This document shows, piece after piece, positions 23,224 through 26,790 of a stretch of 26,790 bases of DNA. The DNA is from an uncultured Bacilli bacterium (lineage in GTDB: Bacteria > Bacillota_I > Bacilli_A > RF39 > UBA660). Within the stretch, counting starts at the first letter, position 1. Every line of letters begins with the position of its first letter. The notes under the pieces were generated by a model. It saw only the letters and a program-made list of their open reading frames with translations. It ran no database searches and had not been told where the DNA came from. The position numbers were made by a program, and so were the translations under genes. The DNA lies in contig CALVPC010000001.1 in the NCBI GenBank assembly GCA_944350405.1, positions 1 through 26,790 on the forward strand, read 5' to 3'.

Positions 23224-23911
23224 AACTATTTTGTTCAATTTTTACTGCAGGACTCATAGTAGAACAAATACTAATTGATTTTACATATGTTCCTTTAGCA
23301 GTTTGAGGTTTAGCTTTAATAATTGTTTTAACAAAAGCATCTAGATTAGCAAGTAAATCTTCTTCGCTGAAAGACACTTTACCAATTACTCCATGAATAT
23401 TACCATAACTATCAGTACGATATTCTACTTTACCACTTTTAGCATCTAATACAGCTTGTTTAACATTAGTAGTAACAGTTCCAGTTTTAGGATTAGGCAT
23501 TAATCCTTTTGGTCCCAATACTTTACCAAGTTTACCAAGAAGTGGCATCATTTCTGGTGTAGCAATAAGAGTATCAAATTCAAACCAATTTTCTTTTTCA
23601 ATCTTTTCGATCATATCTGAATCACCAACAAAATCTGCACCAGCTTCTCTTGCATCTTTAGCCTGATCACCTTTTGCAATTACTAATACTTTAAGTTCTT
23701 TACCAGTTCCTTTTGGTAAAACAATAGCACCTCTTAATTGTTGATCAGCCTTTTTAACATTTAAATTTAAATTCATTGCGATTTCCACAGTAGCATCAAA
23801 TTTAGTACTAGATAGTTCTTTAATTAACTTAACTGCTTCTTCTTTTGAATAAAGCTTGCCTTTTTCTATCTTAGAAACATTATCTTTATAATTTTTTCCT
23901 CTAAATTTCAT
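23213..23911 (-). CDS. rplA: 50S ribosomal protein L1
   Basis: Binds the 23S rRNA L1 stalk and, in many bacteria, represses its own mRNA. The 232-residue protein has the two-domain L1 pattern: VEIAMNLNLNVKKADQQLRG (about 42-61), VLPKGTGK, ATPEMMPLLGKLGKVLGPKGLMPNPKTGTVT (about 116-146), and C-terminal GTYVKSISICSTMSPAVKI. AAGGAGG lies before the ATG at 23911. It follows rplK with a 79-base gap that contains a structured leader (see the next entry), which suggests local control by L1. Confidence 0.97.
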   Translation of the reverse strand: MKFRGKNYKDNVSKIEKGKLYSKEEAVKLIKELSSTKFDATVEIAMNLNLNVKKADQQLRGAIVLPKGTGKELKVLVIAKGDQAKDAREAGADFVGDSDMIEKIEKENWFEFDTLIATPEMMPLLGKLGKVLGPKGLMPNPKTGTVTTNVKQAVLDAKSGKVEYRTDSYGNIHGVIGKVSFSEEDLLANLDAFVKTIIKAKPQTAKGTYVKSISICSTMSPAVKIEQNSFDI

Positions 23912-23925
23912 ATTCTTTCCTCCTT

Positions 23926-23976
23926 ATGTGGTTATGCGGATATTTTTTATACCTCCCACATAGGTACAACCTATGT
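23926..23976 (-). promoter_or_regulatory. Structured leader in front of rplA, candidate L1-binding element
   Basis: Two overlapping structures. The first is a perfect 8-bp hairpin: ACATAGGT (23976-23969), loop TGT, ACCTATGT (23965-23958). The second pairs ATGTGG (23961-23956) with CCACAT (23931-23926), enclosing GAGG and TATCCGCATAA; this outer helix abuts the AAGGAGG of rplA. They share 23958-23961, so only one can form. A GTGGGAGG...TCCG...ACCAC pattern next to rplK/rplA is what I recall for the Bacillota L1 leader; the L1 assignment is inferred. Confidence 0.55.
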
Positions 23977-23990
23977 AAAATTAATTATAA

Positions 23991-24416
23991 TTATTCAACT
24001 ATTTCTACGCCCATGTTTTTAGCAGTACCACGAACAATTTCCATAGCTTCTTCTATATTGTATGCATTTAAATCAGGTAATTTAATTTTTGCTATTTCTC
24101 TAAGTTGATCCTTTGTTAACTTACCAACTACTTCTTTAGATCCTTTACTTGAACCTTTTTTTACATTAGCATATTTTTTAACTAAAAATGCAGCTGGTGG
24201 AGTTTTTATTACAAAATCGAAAGAACGATCTTCATAAATCGAAATTTCAACTGGAAGAACACTACCCATTTTATCTCTAGTAGCATCATTATATTTTGTA
24301 CAAAATTCTCCTAAATTAATACCAGCAGGACCCAATACTGTACCAACTGGTGGTGCTGGAGTAGCCTTACCTGCTTCAATTTGTAACTTAATTACTTTAA
24401 CAACTTCCTTATTCAC
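23991..24416 (-). CDS. rplK: 50S ribosomal protein L11
   Basis: Part of the GTPase-associated centre; needed for factor-dependent steps and the stringent response. From the GTG at 24416 the protein is 141 residues, the usual length, with VVKVIKLQIEAGKATPAPPVG at the N-terminus, LGPAGINLGEFCTKYNDATRD, and the C-terminal rRNA-binding domain (KTPPAAFLVKKYANVKKGS, LTKDQLREIAKIKLPDLNAY, GTAKNMGVEI). A second in-frame GTG three codons upstream (24425) is one base from GGAG and too close to be used; the chosen GTG has ten bases of spacing. It is first gene of rplK-rplA with its own promoter and leader. Confidence 0.95.
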   Translation of the reverse strand: MNKEVVKVIKLQIEAGKATPAPPVGTVLGPAGINLGEFCTKYNDATRDKMGSVLPVEISIYEDRSFDFVIKTPPAAFLVKKYANVKKGSSKGSKEVVGKLTKDQLREIAKIKLPDLNAYNIEEAMEIVRGTAKNMGVEIVE

Positions 24417-24457
24417 GAAAAACACACTCCTTTATATTTTTATTTTAATTCTTCGCG

Positions 24458-24501
24458 AGTGGTAATAACAGCATATCCGCTCTTCTGCTTTGCCTCCCAC
24501 T
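24458..24501 (-). promoter_or_regulatory. Structured leader in front of rplK, related to the rplA leader element
   Basis: AGTGG (24501-24497) pairs with CCACT (24462-24458), and the 5' strand continues GAGG as in the rplA leader (GTGGGAGG...CCAC). An inner helix, AGCAG with CTGTT (one G-U pair), is possible, and a GCGGAT lies in the loop. The similarity to the element 0.5 kb downstream suggests the same ligand, most simply L1. A separate AT hairpin (ATATTTA/TAAATAT) lies nearer the RNA start. Confidence 0.45.
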
Positions 24502-24547
24502 AAATCTATATACCCATATTTAAACTAAATATAAGTAAACGTATTAA

Positions 24548-24576
24548 ATAATAACATCTTTTCTCAAAAATATCAA
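24548..24576 (-). promoter_or_regulatory. Promoter of rplK-rplA
   Basis: TTGATA (24576-24571), 17 bases, TATTAT (24553-24548); five of six consensus bases in each box. Predicted RNA start near 24541, giving a leader of about 125 nt. It begins four bases after the nusG stop. Confidence 0.75.
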
Positions 24577-24579
24577 GTA

Positions 24580-25113
24580 CTAAGCCTTCTCTATTTGAGA
24601 AATTTCCAGTTCAACATCTGTTTCTTGTCCAAATAAGTCAAGAAGTACTACAAGTTGTTGTGTATCAAGATTAACTTCTGCAACTTTTCCTTCCATACCA
24701 GCAAATGGTCCAGAAGTAATTTTAACAACTTCACCTTCTTTAAGATCAGTAGAAACCTCAAGTCTACTCATACCCATATTATTAAGTATTTTATCAACTT
24801 CATATGGTTGTAAAGGCGTAGGCTTTGCTCCTTTACCACTAGATCCAATAAATCCAGTAACCCCAGGAGTATTACGCACAACAAACCATGCTTCATCTGT
24901 CATAATCATTTCAACTAAAACATAACCTGGAAATAATTTTCTAACCTTTTCTTTTGTAACACCATCTTTTACTTCTACTTCTGTTTGCTCTGGTACAATA
25001 ACTCTAAAAATATAATCTTCCATATTCATTGAAGCAGCACGCATCAAAAGCTTTTCTTGAACTTTCTTTTCATGCCCAGAATATGTATTAACAACATACC
25101 ATTTCTTATCCAT
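24580..25113 (-). CDS. nusG: Transcription termination/antitermination factor NusG
   Basis: Binds the RNA polymerase clamp and affects pausing, termination and coupling to ribosomes. The 177-residue protein has the NGN domain (KKWYVVNTYSGHEKKVQEKL at 3-22, LFPGYVLVEM, WFVVRNTPGVTGFIGSSGKG) and the C-terminal KOW domain (VVKITSGPFAGMEGKVAEVN). Typical length for Bacilli. The ATG at 25113 overlaps the secE stop by one base (TAATG), and its AAGGGG Shine-Dalgarno lies inside secE, so the two are translationally coupled. Confidence 0.98.
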   Translation of the reverse strand: MDKKWYVVNTYSGHEKKVQEKLLMRAASMNMEDYIFRVIVPEQTEVEVKDGVTKEKVRKLFPGYVLVEMIMTDEAWFVVRNTPGVTGFIGSSGKGAKPTPLQPYEVDKILNNMGMSRLEVSTDLKEGEVVKITSGPFAGMEGKVAEVNLDTQQLVVLLDLFGQETDVELEISQIEKA

Positions 25114-25277
25114 TATCTTAACCCCTTAATAAGCGCAAACACAACAGTAATTAAATAAAAATATACAGAACACACGATTACAGTAAAAAACGTTGCAATA
25201 GAATATTTAATCATATACTTCTTATCAGGCCATTTTGTCTTTTTTAGTTCACTCTTAACTTCTTTAAAAAATTTCAT
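25113..25277 (-). CDS. secE: Protein translocase subunit SecE
   Basis: Essential small subunit of the SecYEG channel in the membrane. The 54-residue protein starts MKFFKEVKSELKKTKWPDKK, the conserved amphipathic SecE segment with the invariant KxTWP-like KKTKWP, and continues into a single transmembrane helix (about 26-48). This single-helix form is normal for Gram-positive SecE. The ATG at 25277 is preceded by AGAGGTGAG. No rpmG (L33) gene precedes it, although rpmG-secE-nusG is common in Bacillota. Confidence 0.93.
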   Translation of the reverse strand: MKFFKEVKSELKKTKWPDKKYMIKYSIATFFTVIVCSVYFYLITVVFALIKGLR

Positions 25278-25318
25278 AACTCACCTCTAAAGTTTATGCT
25301 TTTTATTTCAAAATAAAA

Positions 25319-25369
25319 ACACTTTCGTGCCTACAAGTAGAGAATAGCACACAAAAGTGTAAAAGTCAA
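25319..25369 (-). promoter_or_regulatory. Promoter of secE-nusG with a flanking inverted repeat
   Basis: TTGACT (25369-25364), 17 bases, TATTCT (25346-25341); predicted start near 25334. The spacer carries ACACTTTTGTGTGC (25360-25347); its near-complement, GCACGAAAGTGT on the same strand (25330-25319), lies just after the start, so an imperfect inverted repeat flanks the -10 box. The early RNA also has CTACTTGTAG and CAC-GAAA-GTG followed by five T, a possible weak attenuator. Confidence 0.65.
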
Positions 25370-25385
25370 GAAAATACTTTAATTT

Positions 25386-26108
25386 TTAACCATGATCACT
25401 CATAATAACTCTAGCATTATCATCTAAAAGTTCATTAAGCCTATGCTTATAAGCAGCCATAATGTCTTTCTCATAACAAAGTTTGCCAGTATAACCCATC
25501 TTTTTAAGCAATAATTTTGTAAATTTAGGATTCAGTATCAAAAGCGGACCAATTAAGTAAGTAGCATAAAAGTTTTTATAATTAATACCCTCTACAGTAT
25601 TATTATTTCCCATTCCAAGACCTTTAATAATCTTTATAAAAGGTTTAGTATCATCACCATACATTGTAGAAAAAGTACTAACACTACCAACCATTTTTAT
25701 ATTTTTATAATCTCCTAAAAAGAAATAATTTTTCCTTTTTAAAAGACTCCTCTCAAAATAAACATCAAAAAGTCCTAAACCTTCAATTTTTTTATTAGTA
25801 TCAACATCTAAAATATATTTACCTATAATTTCAATAGCATCACTAGTCACTAAAAAAATTTTTCCCTTTTCAATAAAATCCATAATTTGTTTTTTATAAG
25901 GTTTCAAATTATCAATTATAAGCTCTTGATGTACATGACTCATTGCTCCTAAATAAATCATATCTATTTTGCCATTAATAAATTTAGGTTTTTCATTAAT
26001 ATCAGTATAATAAACTTTAATATCATCACTACATCTAGACAAATATTTAATATTGTATGGATCACCATAAAAATTACAAAACTTAGGATACAAAACTTCA
26101 ATTTTCAT
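25386..26108 (-). CDS. GatD-like class I glutamine amidotransferase domain protein lacking catalytic Cys and His
   Basis: True GatD is the glutaminase partner of MurT; together they amidate the D-Glu of lipid II. This 240-residue protein keeps the GatD layout: IEVLYPKFCNFYGDPYNIKYL, IYLGAMSHVHQE (51-62; normally IGGGSDREQ-like), GKIFLVTSDAIEIIGKYI (82-99), IEGLGLFDV (108-116), VEGINYKNFYATYLIGPLL (172-190). Aligning with the S. aureus GatD motifs that I recall (ICGGYQFLG and GTYLHGPIL), the nucleophile Cys is Ser89 and the catalytic His is Ile186. It is therefore predicted to be inactive as a glutaminase. The ATG at 26108 (GGAGG eight bases upstream) lies inside the MurT-like gene (11-base overlap), so the pair is coupled. 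No terminator is seen before the secE promoter. Confidence 0.8.
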   Translation of the reverse strand: MKIEVLYPKFCNFYGDPYNIKYLSRCSDDIKVYYTDINEKPKFINGKIDMIYLGAMSHVHQELIIDNLKPYKKQIMDFIEKGKIFLVTSDAIEIIGKYILDVDTNKKIEGLGLFDVYFERSLLKRKNYFFLGDYKNIKMVGSVSTFSTMYGDDTKPFIKIIKGLGMGNNNTVEGINYKNFYATYLIGPLLILNPKFTKLLLKKMGYTGKLCYEKDIMAAYKHRLNELLDDNARVIMSDHG

Positions 26109-26790
26109 TATTATCGCCTCCTAATTCTATAATTCTATCATAAAATTGTTTTCTAATTTTCATAGCCTTACTAACAGCTTCCACCTCATAAAGAAAATAT
26201 ATTTTTTTAATACCTTTAATTTTTACATACTTATAAAGCTCATAATCATCGTCAGTGCAAATATATTTATCATCTGGAAATCCACCCAGTTTTAAACGCA
26301 ATTTATAATCCAAATTTCTAGGCCCACCAATAAGTATCTGCTTTATATTATCCTTATTTAAAAACTCAAAATCAGTTTCATAAAACCAAGTAATAGTTTC
26401 CATTTCTCCACCTTCAGCAGTTAAATACATTTCATTCATCAAAAATACTAGAACAATATCATCTTCATCCTTAGCAATTTGTTCAAAAACTGTAGAACAT
26501 GCAGAAACATTTTGACCTTTAGCCATTTGAGCAATAAGTTCAATTCCATTAACAGTAATACTACTTTCACGAGATTTAGGTATCTTTAACTGCTTAAATC
26601 CCAAAGCTATTTCTTCATCAGTAAATCCTACTTCTTTAAAAAAAGTAATAACAGCAATTTGATTATAAATATTAAAAATACTAGAAGAAATAAGTGGATA
26701 ATTATATATATTACTATTATGTTTAACTGCTAAAGTCTTATCTTTAGAATTATGACCAACAACTAAATAATCTGCATCATATGATTTTAA
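26098..26790 (-). CDS. MurT-like Mur ligase family protein, C-terminal part (runs off the window edge)
   Basis: The frame is open from the right edge (26790) to a TGA at 26098: 230 residues of a larger protein. Visible features are the Mur-ligase C-terminal segment FNIYNQIAVI...KEVGFTDEEI, then KIPKSRESSITVNG (normally GRxExI.I.G), then the MurT-specific DUF1727-like domain (VFLMNEMY, TWFYETDFEFL, IGGPRNLDYKLRLKLGG). True MurT has a KNPAGFNQ-like motif and NDN.ADG.DVSW with the Asp that completes the GatD triad, as I recall it. Here the first is AKGQNVSACSTVFEQ, and the second is NEMYLTAEGGEMETITW, with no clear Asp. The TTG at 26604 is an internal codon, not a start. The ATP-binding half and any zinc ribbon lie outside the window. 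Confidence 0.78.
   Translation of the reverse strand, partial: LKSYDADYLVVGHNSKDKTLAVKHNSNIYNYPLISSSIFNIYNQIAVITFFKEVGFTDEEIALGFKQLKIPKSRESSITVNGIELIAQMAKGQNVSACSTVFEQIAKDEDDIVLVFLMNEMYLTAEGGEMETITWFYETDFEFLNKDNIKQILIGGPRNLDYKLRLKLGGFPDDKYICTDDDYELYKYVKIKGIKKIYFLYEVEAVSKAMKIRKQFYDRIIELGGDNNEN

Noticed and set aside
1..26790. Alternative code with TGA as Trp
   Set aside because: TGA is the natural stop of yvcK, ybxB and the MurT-like gene, and conserved Trp positions use TGG.

Overview
The window is a very AT-rich stretch of chromosome from a low-GC Gram-positive bacterium (Bacillota, most likely an uncultured Bacilli/RF39-like or Erysipelotrichia-like lineage; this placement is inferred from gene content and base composition and was not tested). 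The order rplK-rplA-rplJ-rplL-ybxB-rpoB-rpoC, a divergent housekeeping sigma factor, WhiA/YvcK, a FemABX transferase and a MurT/GatD-like pair all fit that group. TGA ends several genes (yvcK, ybxB, the MurT-like gene), so the standard bacterial code applies and the organism does not use the Mycoplasma code. Ribosome binding sites are clear (AGGAGG, AGGTGA, AGGGGTGA), and several promoters match TTGACA-N17-TATAAT closely.

Layout. 1-1680: housekeeping sigma factor gene (minus) with its terminator and promoter. 1726-2300: frameshifted remnant of a surface-protein gene. 2299-4537: CaCA-type cation exchanger and enolase (minus). 4657-5928: FemABX peptidoglycan transferase (plus), which meets a HAD phosphatase (minus) at a shared terminator. 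6685-9356: TGS-type nucleoside kinase and GAPDH, an apparently coupled minus-strand pair. 9462-10988: clpP and a diacylglycerol-kinase-family gene (plus), meeting whiA-yvcK (minus) at a bidirectional terminator. 12946-14184: an accessory pocket with an ORF6N/PLD-like gene and what looks like the decayed 3' end of a reverse transcriptase gene. 14198-25277 (minus): the transcription/translation block secE-nusG, rplK-rplA, rplJ-rplL, ybxB, rpoB-rpoC. It has separate promoters and leader RNAs ahead of rplK, rplA, rplJ and rpoB. 25386-26790: a MurT/GatD-like pair that runs off the right edge.

Most genes are core functions: RNA polymerase core and primary sigma, NusG, SecE, the L1/L11 and L10/L12 stalk proteins, two glycolytic enzymes, ClpP and cell-wall/division regulators. 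The most unusual items are (i) a primary sigma factor with a roughly 125-residue C-terminal extension in which a second, degenerate region-4-like helix-turn-helix can be aligned without gaps to the first; (ii) a GatD-like protein whose catalytic Cys and His positions are Ser and Ile, overlapping a MurT-like gene that has also lost the usual motif around its catalytic Asp; (iii) similar GTGGGAGG...CCAC leader elements in front of both rplK and rplA; and (iv) promoters whose -10 box lies only 6-7 bases from the Shine-Dalgarno, predicting leaders of about 10 nt. No rRNA, tRNA, CRISPR array or intact mobile element was seen.
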